The notes under the pieces: model-generated
The model's database searches: none
Told to the model about the DNA's origin: nothing
Seen by the model: the letters and a program-made list of their open reading frames with translations, nothing else
In this document: one piece after another, positions 25,957-34,404 of the stretch
Layout: each line of letters opens with the position of its first letter
How positions within the stretch are numbered: position 1 is the stretch's first letter
Position numbers and translations under genes: made by a program
Source: Candidatus Enterocloster excrementipullorum
GTDB lineage: Bacteria > Bacillota > Clostridia > Lachnospirales > Lachnospiraceae
DNA length: 53,651 nucleotides
Assembly (NCBI GenBank): GCA_019119575.1
Contig: DWWT01000006.1
Coordinates: 1-53,651 of the forward strand
Direction: 5' to 3'

Positions 25957-25984
25957 CATTAGGGAGAAGCGATTCTCCCTAATG
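25957..25984 (+). other. Perfect hairpin with GCGA loop between binding protein and ATPase genes
   Basis: CATTAGGGAGAA (25957-25968) and TTCTCCCTAATG (25973-25984) form a perfect 12-bp stem capped by GCGA, a GNRA tetraloop. No T-run follows, so it is more likely an mRNA 3'-end stabiliser or processing site than a terminator. It would raise binding protein output over the ATPase and permease. Confidence 0.7.
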
Positions 25985-26062
25985 TATTATTACGCGCAGC
26001 AGTTCGGACAGAGCTGATGCGGTTACGTCACTATTCATTTGCAAACACAGGAGTAATTGAGA

Positions 26063-27571
26063 ATGGCAGATAAGAAAGATGATATCGTCTTATCAATACG
26101 CGGTATGAGCAAGTCCTTCGGCCGCAACCGGGTTCTGGACCACATCAATCTGGATGTGAAGCGGGGAACGGTGATGGGGCTGATGGGAGAAAACGGCGCA
26201 GGCAAATCTACTATGATGAAGTGCCTGTTCGGAACCTATCAGAAGGATGAAGGAAAGATCTTCTTAAACGGCAAGGAGATCAGCTTTTCCGGGCCCAAGG
26301 ATGCCCTGGAGAACGGGATCGCCATGGTGCACCAGGAGTTAAACCAATGCCTGGAGCGGAACGTGATTGACAACCTGTTCCTGGGCCGCTATCCGGTAAA
26401 TTCCGCCGGCGTTGTTGATGAAGGCAGAATGAAAAAGAAAGCTTCCGAGCTGTTCCGCCGGCTCGGAATGACGGTCAACCTTACCCAGCCCATGCGGAAT
26501 ATGTCCGTGTCCCAGCGTCAGATGTGTGAGATTGCCAAGGCCATGAGCTACAACTCAAAAGTAATTGTTTTGGATGAGCCCACCTCCTCTCTGACGGTGC
26601 AGGAGGTTGACAAGCTGTTTGAGATGATGCGGATGTTAAAAGATCAGGGCATTTCCTTGATTTATATTTCACACAAGATGGATGAGATCTTTGAGATCTG
26701 CGATGAGATCTCCGTGCTTCGGGACGGCAAGCTGGTGATGACAAAGCCCTCCAAGGAGACCAACATGAACGAGCTGATCGCCGCCATGGTTGGACGTTCG
26801 CTGGAGAGCCGCTTCCCGCCGGTGGACAACACGCCGGGCGAGCCGATTCTCTCCGTGCAGCATCTGTCCACAAAGTTTGAACCCCATCTGCAGGATATCA
26901 CCTTTGATGTGCGGGAGGGCGAGATATTCGGACTCTACGGCCTGGTGGGAGCAGGGCGGACGGAGCTTTTGGAGACAATCTTCGGCGTCCGTACCCGTGC
27001 GGCGGGCCGTGTGTATTTCAGAGGGCGGCTGATGAATTTCAACAGTGCCAAGGAAGCCATTGAGCATGGCTTTGCTATGATCACAGAGGAGCGCAAGGCC
27101 AACGGCCTGTTTTTAAAGAGTGACCTTACCTTCAATACCACCATTGCCAACCTGGAGCAGTACAAATCAGGCATTGCCCTATCAGACGCAAAGATGGTGA
27201 AGGCCACGGCCAATGAGATTAAGGTCATGCATACCAAGTGTATGGGACCGGAGGATATGATTTCCAGCCTTTCCGGCGGAAACCAGCAGAAGGTAATCTT
27301 TGGCAAGTGGCTGGAGCGCAGGCCCCAGGTGTTCATGATGGATGAGCCTACCCGAGGAATTGACGTTGGCGCCAAGTATGAGATCTACGAGCTGATCATC
27401 AACATGGCAAAGCAGGGAAAGACCATTATCGTAGTTTCCTCCGAGATGCCGGAGATCCTGGGAATCACCAACCGGATCGGCGTTATGTCCAATGGACATC
27501 TTTCCGGAATTGTGAACACGAAGGAAACAAATCAGGAAGAGCTGTTAAGGCTCAGTGCAAAATACCTATAA
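26063..27571 (+). CDS. mglA: Galactose/methylgalactoside importer ATP-binding protein
   Basis: 502 residues with two ABC ATPase domains as in MglA/RbsA. First domain: Walker A GENGAGKST, signature MSVSQRQM, Walker B VIVLDEPTS. Second domain: Walker A position degenerate (GLVGAGRTE), signature LSGGNQQK, Walker B FMMDEPTRG. The degenerate second P-loop is normal for this family. The ATG at 26063 lies nine bases after AGGAG. The protein powers the MglC permease on the cytoplasmic side. The gap of 15 bases to the permease gene shows one transcript. Confidence 0.95.
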   Translation: MADKKDDIVLSIRGMSKSFGRNRVLDHINLDVKRGTVMGLMGENGAGKSTMMKCLFGTYQKDEGKIFLNGKEISFSGPKDALENGIAMVHQELNQCLERNVIDNLFLGRYPVNSAGVVDEGRMKKKASELFRRLGMTVNLTQPMRNMSVSQRQMCEIAKAMSYNSKVIVLDEPTSSLTVQEVDKLFEMMRMLKDQGISLIYISHKMDEIFEICDEISVLRDGKLVMTKPSKETNMNELIAAMVGRSLESRFPPVDNTPGEPILSVQHLSTKFEPHLQDITFDVREGEIFGLYGLVGAGRTELLETIFGVRTRAAGRVYFRGRLMNFNSAKEAIEHGFAMITEERKANGLFLKSDLTFNTTIANLEQYKSGIALSDAKMVKATANEIKVMHTKCMGPEDMISSLSGGNQQKVIFGKWLERRPQVFMMDEPTRGIDVGAKYEIYELIINMAKQGKTIIVVSSEMPEILGITNRIGVMSNGHLSGIVNTKETNQEELLRLSAKYL

Positions 27572-27586
27572 CGGGGGAAAGTGGAT

Positions 27587-29242
27587 ATGGCAAATCAAAA
27601 CGCAAATATTCTTACGGCTGAGCAGGAAGCCAAGCTTCGCCAGCCTATTGATGAGCATGTCGGGAAAATCCAGGAAAAGCTGGACGCGCTGCGCGTGGAC
27701 GGAACCGACAAGGTTGTGGAGCTGCTCAATGATATCGACAGCTTAAAGAAGGATCACATCTATAGCCAGCAGGAGAAGGACGCCCGCATGACCCAGCTGA
27801 AGGCCGATTTGGAGAAGGCCAAAGCGGTGGAGGCCAAGAATAAAGATGAGGTGTCCAAGCTGGTTGCAGAGGGCGAAGCGTATATCAAGGCTCACTATGA
27901 TCAGGAATATTTCCAGCCTGTGGCTGCCAGCTGCGTGGAGGAGAAGGCTGAGGCCCAGAAGAAATACCAGGAGAGAGTGGCCGAGCTGGAGAAGGAGCAT
28001 CAGGATACCATTTCCAAGCTGAAGGACCAGAACGAGATCAAGGACGAGAAGTATGTTCATAAGAACCGGCTTTTCGACGCCAAGATGCAGCTGGAGAAGG
28101 ATCTTCAGGCGGCAAAGGATCGCCAGCATGCGGCATTCAGACATAAATATCACATGATTGATATGCTGCGCATGTCAAAGTTTACCTTCAGCGAGAATAT
28201 GGCCCAGAAGGTGGAGAATTACAAGTATACCTTCAACCGCAGGGACTTCCTGCTGAAAAATGGTCTGTACATAGCCATCATCATTATCTTCATCGCCCTG
28301 TGCGCCATCACGCCGGCGGTTAAGGGAGTTCAGCTTCTGACCTACAACAACGTGCTGAATATCCTCCAGCAGGCATCTCCCAGAATGTTCCTGGCCCTGG
28401 GCGTTGCAGGCCTGATTCTTCTCGCCGGTACGGATCTGTCCATCGGACGTATGGTTGGTATGGGCATGGTTACCGCGACGATTATCATGCATCAGGGCAT
28501 CAACACCGGATCTGTGTTCGGACATATTTTCGACTTTACGGGACTTCCGGTTCTTGCCAAGGTGTTGCTGGCGCTGGTGATGTGCATTATTTTTACCACC
28601 TGCTTCACCACGATCGCGGGATGCTTTACCGCACGGTTTAAGATGCATCCTTTTATCTCCACCATGGCAAACATGCTGATCATCTTCGGCTTGACCACTT
28701 ATGCCACCAAGGGCGTGTCCTTTGGCGCTATCGAGTCCACCATCCCGAATATGATCATCCCCAAGATCGGCGGCTTCCCCACCATCATCCTCTGGGCTGT
28801 GGCGGCTGTGGCCATCGTATGGTTTATCTGGAACAAGACCACCTTTGGCAAGAACCTGTACGCAGTGGGCGGAAACGCAGAGGCTGCCTCTGTTTCCGGT
28901 ATCTCCGTATTTAAGGTGACGGTAGGCGCCTTCATGCTGGCGGGCATCCTGTACGGCTTCGGCGCATGGCTTGAGTGCATCCGTATGTTTGGTTCCGGTT
29001 CTGCGGCTTACGGCCAGGGCTGGGAGACAGACGCCATCGCGGCCTGCGTGGTGGGCGGCGTGTCCTTCACCGGCGGTATTGGAAAGATTTCCGGCGTGGT
29101 GGTAGGTGTTCTGATCTTTACGGCTTTAACCTACTCCCTGACTATCCTCGGTATTGATACCAACCTGCAGTTTATTTTCTCCGGTATCATTATCCTGGTA
29201 GCCGTAACCCTCGACTGCTTAAAGTACGTGCAGAAGAAGTAA
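27587..29242 (+). CDS. mglC: Galactose-type ABC permease MglC with long N-terminal coiled-coil extension
   Basis: 551 residues against about 336 for E. coli MglC. The C-terminal 330 residues are a normal BPD_transp_2 permease (GVAGLILLAGTDLSIGRMVGM, AVGGNAEAASVSGISV, ACVVGGVSFTGGIGKISGV), with the first membrane segment from about residue 226. The first 220 residues are highly charged, rich in Lys/Glu/Ala/Gln, with heptad-like spacing from about 30 to 190 (for example KDARMTQLKADLEKAKAVEA) and no membrane segment, so they should be cytoplasmic. The frame is continuous from a GGGGG ribosome site at 27573 and the ATG at 27587, so the extension is part of the protein and not a separate gene. Its job is unknown. 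Confidence 0.92.
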   Translation: MANQNANILTAEQEAKLRQPIDEHVGKIQEKLDALRVDGTDKVVELLNDIDSLKKDHIYSQQEKDARMTQLKADLEKAKAVEAKNKDEVSKLVAEGEAYIKAHYDQEYFQPVAASCVEEKAEAQKKYQERVAELEKEHQDTISKLKDQNEIKDEKYVHKNRLFDAKMQLEKDLQAAKDRQHAAFRHKYHMIDMLRMSKFTFSENMAQKVENYKYTFNRRDFLLKNGLYIAIIIIFIALCAITPAVKGVQLLTYNNVLNILQQASPRMFLALGVAGLILLAGTDLSIGRMVGMGMVTATIIMHQGINTGSVFGHIFDFTGLPVLAKVLLALVMCIIFTTCFTTIAGCFTARFKMHPFISTMANMLIIFGLTTYATKGVSFGAIESTIPNMIIPKIGGFPTIILWAVAAVAIVWFIWNKTTFGKNLYAVGGNAEAASVSGISVFKVTVGAFMLAGILYGFGAWLECIRMFGSGSAAYGQGWETDAIAACVVGGVSFTGGIGKISGVVVGVLIFTALTYSLTILGIDTNLQFIFSGIIILVAVTLDCLKYVQKK

Positions 29243-29290
29243 TACTTGCTGCGCGGCGCAGCCGAAGAGAGAAAACTGAATTGCAAAAAA

Positions 29291-29336
29291 AAGGCTGTGA
29301 AGAAATGACTGCTCATTTTTTCACAGCTCCTTTTTG
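29291..29336. terminator. Bidirectional terminator between mglC and the CYTH gene
   Basis: GCTGTGA..AAATGA and TCATTT..TCACAGC form a long stem between 29294 and 29327, with an A-run on the left and a T-run on the right. It can serve the importer operon on the plus strand and the CYTH gene on the minus strand. Confidence 0.85.
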
Positions 29337-29392
29337 TCAGTACCTTTATACAGCAGATTGCCCGGAACACACGTTAGGGAAATGGCTGCGTC

Positions 29393-29845
29393 TTACATTT
29401 GCTTCAGGGCCAGCCGGCTGTTCTGATATTCTCCGGTGAAAGTGACATCCCGGCCAAACCAGACAGGCGGGGTGAAAGCCAGCGCCGCTTCTTCATCGGG
29501 AAATTCCACCTCCGCCAGCATAAGACCCTCGTATGCTCCGCTGAATACGTCCAGTTCAATGACCAGGCTGGTGCCGTCAAGAGGAATCCGATAGCGCTTT
29601 TTGGTGAGAATGATGCCGTCCGCTTTTGGGAGCAGATGGCGGTAAGCCGCTTCATGGAGCGGAAGGTTGTATTCTTCGCGTGCCAGGAGTCCCCGGCCTT
29701 TGTAGGTGAGGTAATATTCGCTGTCCTCCCGGCGGATGCGCACTACCGGGTCCGTGCAGAGATATGCCTGCTCAATGGTTCGGAAGGGGTGGGAAAAGCA
29801 CTCCCGGGGCGGATCGGTCACCAAATATTTTCGTTCAATTTCCAT
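29393..29845 (-). CDS. CYTH-domain protein (triphosphate tunnel metalloenzyme family)
   Basis: 150 residues. It begins with the family ExExK motif as EIERKYLV, and continues with alternating charged residues on beta strands (VVRIRREDSEYYLTYKGRG, LVIELDVFSG, LMLAEVEFPDEEAALAF) that line the tunnel. Known members hydrolyse inorganic triphosphate or thiamine triphosphate or make cAMP. The short single-domain form here fits inorganic triphosphatase, but the substrate is not determined. RBS AAAGGAA on the minus strand. Single gene. Confidence 0.9.
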   Translation of the reverse strand: MEIERKYLVTDPPRECFSHPFRTIEQAYLCTDPVVRIRREDSEYYLTYKGRGLLAREEYNLPLHEAAYRHLLPKADGIILTKKRYRIPLDGTSLVIELDVFSGAYEGLMLAEVEFPDEEAALAFTPPVWFGRDVTFTGEYQNSRLALKQM

Positions 29846-29945
29846 AGCCTATTCCTTTCTTTTACAGTTCCATACAAAAACAGGAAAAATTTTCCTCTTT
29901 TCGTGGATTTTCACCAAGATTTCCTCTTTTTTGCCCCCACTATCA

Positions 29946-29983
29946 TATCATTTATCTCTTTTCATGAAAAGGGATAAATGATA
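29946..29983. repeat. 38-bp near-perfect palindrome
   Basis: TATCATTTATC (29946-29956) and its complement GATAAATGATA (29973-29983) enclose TCTTTTC and GAAAAGG around a central AT, giving 18 paired positions per arm with one wobble. It lies about 100 bp upstream of the CYTH gene start and just before the larger inverted-repeat element. It could be an operator or an extra terminator. Confidence 0.7.
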
Positions 29984-29996
29984 AAATATTAGATAG

Positions 29997-30141
29997 CAGT
30001 TCAGGACGGCGGGATAACAGGGTCAAAAACAAGCGTTGAGCTTGCCTATAAGCATGTTTTTGACCCTGTTTTCCTGCCGGATGGACATCCGATGCTTCCT
30101 GCCCGGCCTTTGGCCGGGCAGGAAGATGCCAACCTGAACTG
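29997..30141. repeat. Structured inverted-repeat element B (outer stem plus three hairpins)
   Basis: CAGTTCAGG (29997-30005) pairs with CCTGAACTG (30133-30141) and encloses three hairpins. H1 is 30008-30078, with stems GGCGGGA/TCCTGCC and ACAGGGTCAAAAACA/TGTTTTTGACCCTGT. H2 is 30079-30090, GGAT/ATCC. H3 is 30095-30125, a perfect 14-bp stem CTTCCTGCCCGGCC with a TTT loop. It has no reading frame. It could be a MITE-like mobile element or a structured RNA; its ends resemble those of the short element at 30867-30898. Confidence 0.75.
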
Positions 30142-30191
30142 TTATAGTATTGTTTGCGTTAAAACCGTGTTATAAAAAGGGAGAGTAAATT

Positions 30192-30743
30192 ATGGCAAAG
30201 GTTTATGCATTTCTTGCGGAAGGTCTGGAAGAGGTGGAATGTCTGGCTGTTGTGGATGTCCTGCGCCGCTCGGGAGTGGAGGTAACCCTGGTTTCTGTGG
30301 GAGAAACAAAGGAGATTGTGGGCTCCCATGGTATTCGGCTGACAGCGGATGCCCTCTTTGAGGAGACAAACCCGGATCAGGCAGATATTCTCTTTCTGCC
30401 GGGCGGCATGCCGGGAACAAAGAACCTTCAGGCACATCAAGGGCTGGCGGAGGCAATCCGCAAGGCGGCCAAGCAGGGAAGGAGAATTGCCGCCATCTGT
30501 GCGGCGCCCAGTATTCTGGGAACCATGGGGCTGTTGAAGGGAAGAACCGCCACCTGCTATCCCGGCTTTGAGGATATGCTGGAAGGCGCCTCCTACACAA
30601 GCCAGGGTGTGATTACGGATGGCAATATCACAACTTCCCGGGGACTGGGCTATGCCCTGGCTCTGGGTCTGGAACTGATTCGTCTTCTCCAGGGACCACA
30701 GCAGGCAGAGAGGATCCGGGAGGCGGTTCAGTACGACCGGTAA
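30192..30743 (+). CDS. DJ-1/PfpI family protein (YajL/ThiJ-like)
   Basis: 183 residues with the family nucleophile-elbow cysteine C103 in IAAICAAPSIL, an acidic residue near the start (EGLEEVE) that contacts it, and the LPGGMPGTKNL loop. Members include glyoxalase III, deglycase-type and oxidative-stress chaperone proteins; exact activity cannot be assigned. RBS AGGGAGAG. It is alone between two related repeat elements and has its own terminator. Confidence 0.9.
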   Translation: MAKVYAFLAEGLEEVECLAVVDVLRRSGVEVTLVSVGETKEIVGSHGIRLTADALFEETNPDQADILFLPGGMPGTKNLQAHQGLAEAIRKAAKQGRRIAAICAAPSILGTMGLLKGRTATCYPGFEDMLEGASYTSQGVITDGNITTSRGLGYALALGLELIRLLQGPQQAERIREAVQYDR

Positions 30744-30768
30744 AGATGTATGCCGGCACTGCGGCTTG

Positions 30769-30808
30769 AAATACCAGCTCTTTTGTGTAAAAAAGGGCTG
30801 GTATTTTT
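30769..30808 (+). terminator. Terminator after the DJ-1 family gene
   Basis: AAATACCAGC (30769-30778) pairs with GCTGGTATTT (30797-30806), followed by more T's. Confidence 0.85.
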
Positions 30809-30818
30809 AACGTCTGCG

Positions 30819-30827
30819 TGATATAAT
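30819..30827 (+). promoter_or_regulatory. Extended -10 promoter before tig
   Basis: TG-A-TATAAT at 30819-30827 is an extended -10 box. No clear -35 box is present, which is usual for that type. It lies 125 bp before the trigger factor start; the short inverted repeat at 30867-30898 is inside the leader. Confidence 0.55.
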
Positions 30828-30866
30828 GCTACATTGAAGTGTAGCGCCCTCATGGAAATGATAACG

Positions 30867-30898
30867 GTTCAGACGGCGGGCATACCCGCCGTCTGAAC
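30867..30898. repeat. Short inverted repeat C, same ends as element B
   Basis: GTTCAGACGGCGGG (30867-30880) and CCCGCCGTCTGAAC (30885-30898) form a perfect 14-bp stem with loop CATA. Flanks ATAACG on the left and TGTTAC on the right resemble the ends of element B (ATAGCAGTTCAGGACGGCGG and CCTGAACTGTTAT). There is no T-run, so it is not a simple terminator. It may be an internally deleted copy. Confidence 0.7.
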
Positions 30899-30951
30899 TG
30901 TTACTGGAAATGGGCGAATCACATATAGTTATGAAGGAGGAACCCATTACA

Positions 30952-32238
30952 ATGAGTGTACAAGTGGAAAAACTGGAAAAAAATATGGCGAAGCTGACAG
31001 TGGAAGTCAGCCAGGAGCAGTTTCAGGACGCGATGAAGAAAGCGTTCAATAAAAATAAAAACCGGTTCAATATTCCCGGATTCCGCAGAGGAAAGGCTCC
31101 TATGTCCATGATCGAGAAGATGTACGGCGAGGGCGTTTTCTATGAGGACGCGGCGGATGAGGCCATCAACGCTACCTGCATGGACGCGATGAATGAGAGC
31201 GGCCTGGATATTGTTTCCCGCCCGGAGGTTACGGTTGAGCAGATCGGCAAGGATAAGCCGTTTATCTACTCCGCTCTGGTGGCTGTGAAGCCGGAGGTTA
31301 CCCTCGGCGAGTATAAGGGCGTAGAGGTACAGAAGGCGGATGCCGAGGTTACGGACGCAGATGTGGAAGCAGAGCTGAAGCGTGTGCAGGATCAGAACGC
31401 AAGGCTTGTGACGGTTGAGGACAGACCGGTGGCTGACGGCGACCAGACTGTGATTGATTTCGAGGGCTATGTGGACGGAGAGACTTTTGACGGCGGATCC
31501 GCCGAGGACTTCCAGCTGACCATCGGTTCCCATGCCTTTATTGATACCTTTGAGGAGCAGCTGATCGGAAAGAATATCGGCGAGGAGTGCGAGGTCAACG
31601 TGACATTCCCCACCGAGTATCACGCCAAGGAGCTTGCCGGAAAGCCCGCGATGTTTAAGGTTACAGTAAAGGAGATCAAAGTGAAGGAGCTTCCGGAGCT
31701 GGATGACGAGTTCGCCAGCGAGGTTTCCGAATTTGAGACTCTGGATGAATACAAAGAGGATATTAAGGCAAAGCTTTCTGAGAGAAAGCAGAAGGCTGCG
31801 GCTTCTGAGAATGAGAACCGGGTGGTTGACAAGGTGGTGGAGAATGCTTCCATGGAGATCCCGGATCGGATGCTTGACGGACAGATTGACAACATGGTTC
31901 AGGAGATGGCAAGGAACATGGAGAGCCAGGGCCTGTCCATGGATCTCTACCTCAAGTATACGGGCATGACCAGCGAGCAGATTCGGGAGCAGATGCGTCC
32001 CCAGGCTGAGAAGCGGATCAAGACCCGCCTGACTCTGGAGGCTGTTGTGAAGGCAGAGAATATCCAGGTTTCCGACGAGCGTCTGGACGAGGAGATCAAG
32101 AAGCTTGCCGATAACTACAAGATGGAAGCGGATAAGCTGAAGGAGTACATGACGGACCGCGATAAGGATCAGATGAAGGAGGATATCGCCGTGCAGGAGG
32201 CCGTGGACTTCCTGGTGGCGGAGGCCAAACTGGTATAA
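30952..32238 (+). CDS. tig: Trigger factor, ribosome-associated chaperone and prolyl isomerase
   Basis: 428 residues, the normal length. N-terminal ribosome-binding domain with the GFRRGKAP signature (NIPGFRRGKAPMSMIEKMYG), central FKBP-type isomerase domain (ADGDQTVIDFEGYVDGETFDG ... FPTEYHAKELAGKPAMF) and C-terminal chaperone arms. It sits at the ribosome exit tunnel. The ATG at 30952 is 11 bases after AAGGAGG; an in-frame ATG at 30931 and one at 30910 lie upstream of that site. First gene of the tig-clpP-clpX-lon-engB cluster, an order common in Firmicutes. Confidence 0.97.
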   Translation: MSVQVEKLEKNMAKLTVEVSQEQFQDAMKKAFNKNKNRFNIPGFRRGKAPMSMIEKMYGEGVFYEDAADEAINATCMDAMNESGLDIVSRPEVTVEQIGKDKPFIYSALVAVKPEVTLGEYKGVEVQKADAEVTDADVEAELKRVQDQNARLVTVEDRPVADGDQTVIDFEGYVDGETFDGGSAEDFQLTIGSHAFIDTFEEQLIGKNIGEECEVNVTFPTEYHAKELAGKPAMFKVTVKEIKVKELPELDDEFASEVSEFETLDEYKEDIKAKLSERKQKAAASENENRVVDKVVENASMEIPDRMLDGQIDNMVQEMARNMESQGLSMDLYLKYTGMTSEQIREQMRPQAEKRIKTRLTLEAVVKAENIQVSDERLDEEIKKLADNYKMEADKLKEYMTDRDKDQMKEDIAVQEAVDFLVAEAKLV

Positions 32239-32339
32239 GGAACAGATGATGAAGGGGGGATCCTGGCAGAAGAGCCTGTCGGGGTCTTCCTGGTTTTGTC
32301 TTCTTTGAGACATAAAGCGAAAGTCAGGAGGATGGAAGT

Positions 32340-32921
32340 ATGAGTTTAGTGCCGTATGTCATCGAACAGACCAGCCGGGGGGAGCGCTCCTATGATATTT
32401 ATTCCCGGCTTTTAAAGGAGAGAATTATATTTCTGGGGGAAGAGGTCAATGACGTCTCCGCCAGCATCGTGGTGGCCCAGCTTCTCTTTTTGGAGGCGGA
32501 GGATCCGGGGAAGGATATTAACCTCTATATCAACAGCCCGGGGGGCTCTGTGTCCGCGGGCTTTGCCATCTACGACACGATGAACTATATCAAGTGTGAT
32601 GTCTCCACCATCTGCATCGGCATGGCGGCCAGCATGGGCGCCTTCCTGCTGGCAGGCGGAACAAAGGGCAAGCGCTTTGCACTTCCCAATTCGGAGATCA
32701 TGATTCACCAGCCGTCCGGCGGCGCCAGAGGCCAGGCTACGGAGATCAAGATCGTGGCGGAGAACATTTTAAAGACCAGGAAAAAGTTGAATGAAATCCT
32801 GGCGGCCAACACGGGACGGTCCCTGGAGGAGATCGAGAGGGATACGGAGCGGGATAACTATATGTCCGCTGCCGAGGCCAAGGAGTACGGTCTCATCGAC
32901 GCGATTTTGTCCCATCACTAG
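32340..32921 (+). CDS. clpP: ATP-dependent Clp protease proteolytic subunit
   Basis: Serine peptidase that forms the two-ring chamber fed by ClpX. 193 residues with the catalytic serine S98 in [11 protein letters not shown], histidine H123 in IMIHQPSGG and an aspartate in the expected later position (near RDTERDNYM). RBS AGGAGG eight bases before the ATG. It lies between tig and clpX. The 101-base gap after tig contains only imperfect hairpins. No CtsR-type direct repeats were recognised upstream. Confidence 0.97.
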   Translation: MSLVPYVIEQTSRGERSYDIYSRLLKERIIFLGEEVNDVSASIVVAQLLFLEAEDPGKDINLYINSPGGSVSAGFAIYDTMNYIKCDVSTICIGMAASMGAFLLAGGTKGKRFALPNSEIMIHQPSGGARGQATEIKIVAENILKTRKKLNEILAANTGRSLEEIERDTERDNYMSAAEAKEYGLIDAILSHH

Positions 32922-32948
32922 AGTTACAGGAAAGGTTAGGTAGTTTCC

Positions 32949-34262
32949 ATGCCAATTAGACCAGAGGACACGATCCGCTGCTCCTTCTGCGGAAGGACCC
33001 AGGATCAGGTGCGCAAGATGATTGCCGGCGCGGGCAATAACAATGTATTTATCTGTGACGAGTGTATTGAGCTGTGCTCGGAGATTCTGGAGGAGGAGCT
33101 GGAAGACGAGGCCGAGGTGCCTGCGGAGAATGAGATCCGTCTCCTGAAGCCCAAGGAAATAAAGTCTTTTTTGGATGAGTATGTGATCGGGCAGGAGGAA
33201 GCGAAGAAGGTTCTCTCCGTAGCCGTATACAATCACTATAAACGGGTGACCTCCCGCCAGCAGATGGACGTGGATATTCAGAAGAGCAATATTCTTATGA
33301 TCGGGCCCACAGGTTCGGGCAAGACGTATCTGGCCCAGACCCTGGCAAAGATACTGAATGTGCCCTTTGCCATAGCGGATGCCACGGCTCTGACCGAGGC
33401 GGGATATGTAGGCGAGGACGTGGAGAACATTCTCTTAAAGCTGATCCAGGCTGCGGATTATGACATTGCCCGGGCGGAGTATGGGATCATCTACATTGAT
33501 GAAATTGATAAGATTACGAAGAAGTCGGAAAATGTGTCTATTACCCGTGATGTGTCCGGAGAGGGCGTGCAGCAGGCCCTGCTGAAGATCCTGGAGGGAA
33601 CCGTTGCCAGCGTGCCGCCTCAGGGGGGCCGGAAGCATCCCCATCAGGAGCTTCTGCAGATTGACACAACCAATATTCTCTTTATCTGCGGCGGCGCCTT
33701 CGACGGCTTGGAAAAGATTGTGGAGCAGCGGATCAATGCGGGCTCCATTGGCTTTAACGCCGAGGTGGTTGACCGCAATGAGATGAATATCGACGAGCTT
33801 TTGGCAAAGGTGGAGCCAAGGGATCTGACAAAGTTCGGCCTGATCCCGGAGTTTATCGGCCGGGTGCCGGTGATGGTATCTTTGAAGCAGCTCACAAAGG
33901 AGGCTATGATCCGGATCCTCTCCGAGCCCAAGAACGCATTGACCAAGCAGTACCAGAAGCTGTTTGAGCTGGACAACGTGAAGCTGGAGTTCACAAAAGA
34001 AGCTCTGGAGGAGATCGCGCAGCTGGCGGTGGACCGGCGGATAGGAGCCAGAGGGCTTCGCTCCATCATGGAGTCTGCCATCATGGATCTGATGTATGAG
34101 ATTCCCTCGGATGATTCCATCGGCATCTGTACCATTACCAAGGCGGTGGTGGATAAGACGGGAAGGCCGGAGCTTGTGTACCGGGACGTTCCCCCGGCGC
34201 CTGCCCGCAAGTCCCTGGGCGACCGCCTGCGAGCGGGAAATAAGGGCGGGGAGATCGCGTGA
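32949..34262 (+). CDS. clpX: ATP-dependent Clp protease ATP-binding subunit ClpX
   Basis: 437 residues. Zinc-binding N-terminus with C11, C14, C36 and C39 (CSFC ... CDEC), AAA+ core with Walker A GPTGSGKT from about residue 119, Walker [10 protein letters not shown], and the pore loop GYVGEDVE. The IGF-like loop that docks on ClpP is in the usual place. It unfolds tagged proteins and feeds them to ClpP. The ribosome site (AGGAAAGG) is rather far from the ATG. A hairpin without T-run (GCAGCTGTT/AACAGCTGC at 34280-34300) follows the stop. Confidence 0.97.
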   Translation: MPIRPEDTIRCSFCGRTQDQVRKMIAGAGNNNVFICDECIELCSEILEEELEDEAEVPAENEIRLLKPKEIKSFLDEYVIGQEEAKKVLSVAVYNHYKRVTSRQQMDVDIQKSNILMIGPTGSGKTYLAQTLAKILNVPFAIADATALTEAGYVGEDVENILLKLIQAADYDIARAEYGIIYIDEIDKITKKSENVSITRDVSGEGVQQALLKILEGTVASVPPQGGRKHPHQELLQIDTTNILFICGGAFDGLEKIVEQRINAGSIGFNAEVVDRNEMNIDELLAKVEPRDLTKFGLIPEFIGRVPVMVSLKQLTKEAMIRILSEPKNALTKQYQKLFELDNVKLEFTKEALEEIAQLAVDRRIGARGLRSIMESAIMDLMYEIPSDDSIGICTITKAVVDKTGRPELVYRDVPPAPARKSLGDRLRAGNKGGEIA

Positions 34263-34404
34263 GTGTGATGTAAAAATGAGCAGCTGTTTCGAACAGCTGC
34301 CGCAAATGATATGTTTTCAGGCCGCTGCAAACCGGAGGATGTATTTTGAATGGAGGGCAGCGGCCTTCATTTATACAGAGAGATACGAGAGGTGAGATAC
34401 GCAG

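Noticed and set aside
30867..30898. Hairpin before tig as a terminator of the DJ-1 gene
   Set aside because: It lacks a T-run, and a proper terminator for that gene is at 30769-30808.
30919..32313. 464-codon minus-strand frame over tig
   Set aside because: Antisense to trigger factor, Leu/His-rich and without motifs.
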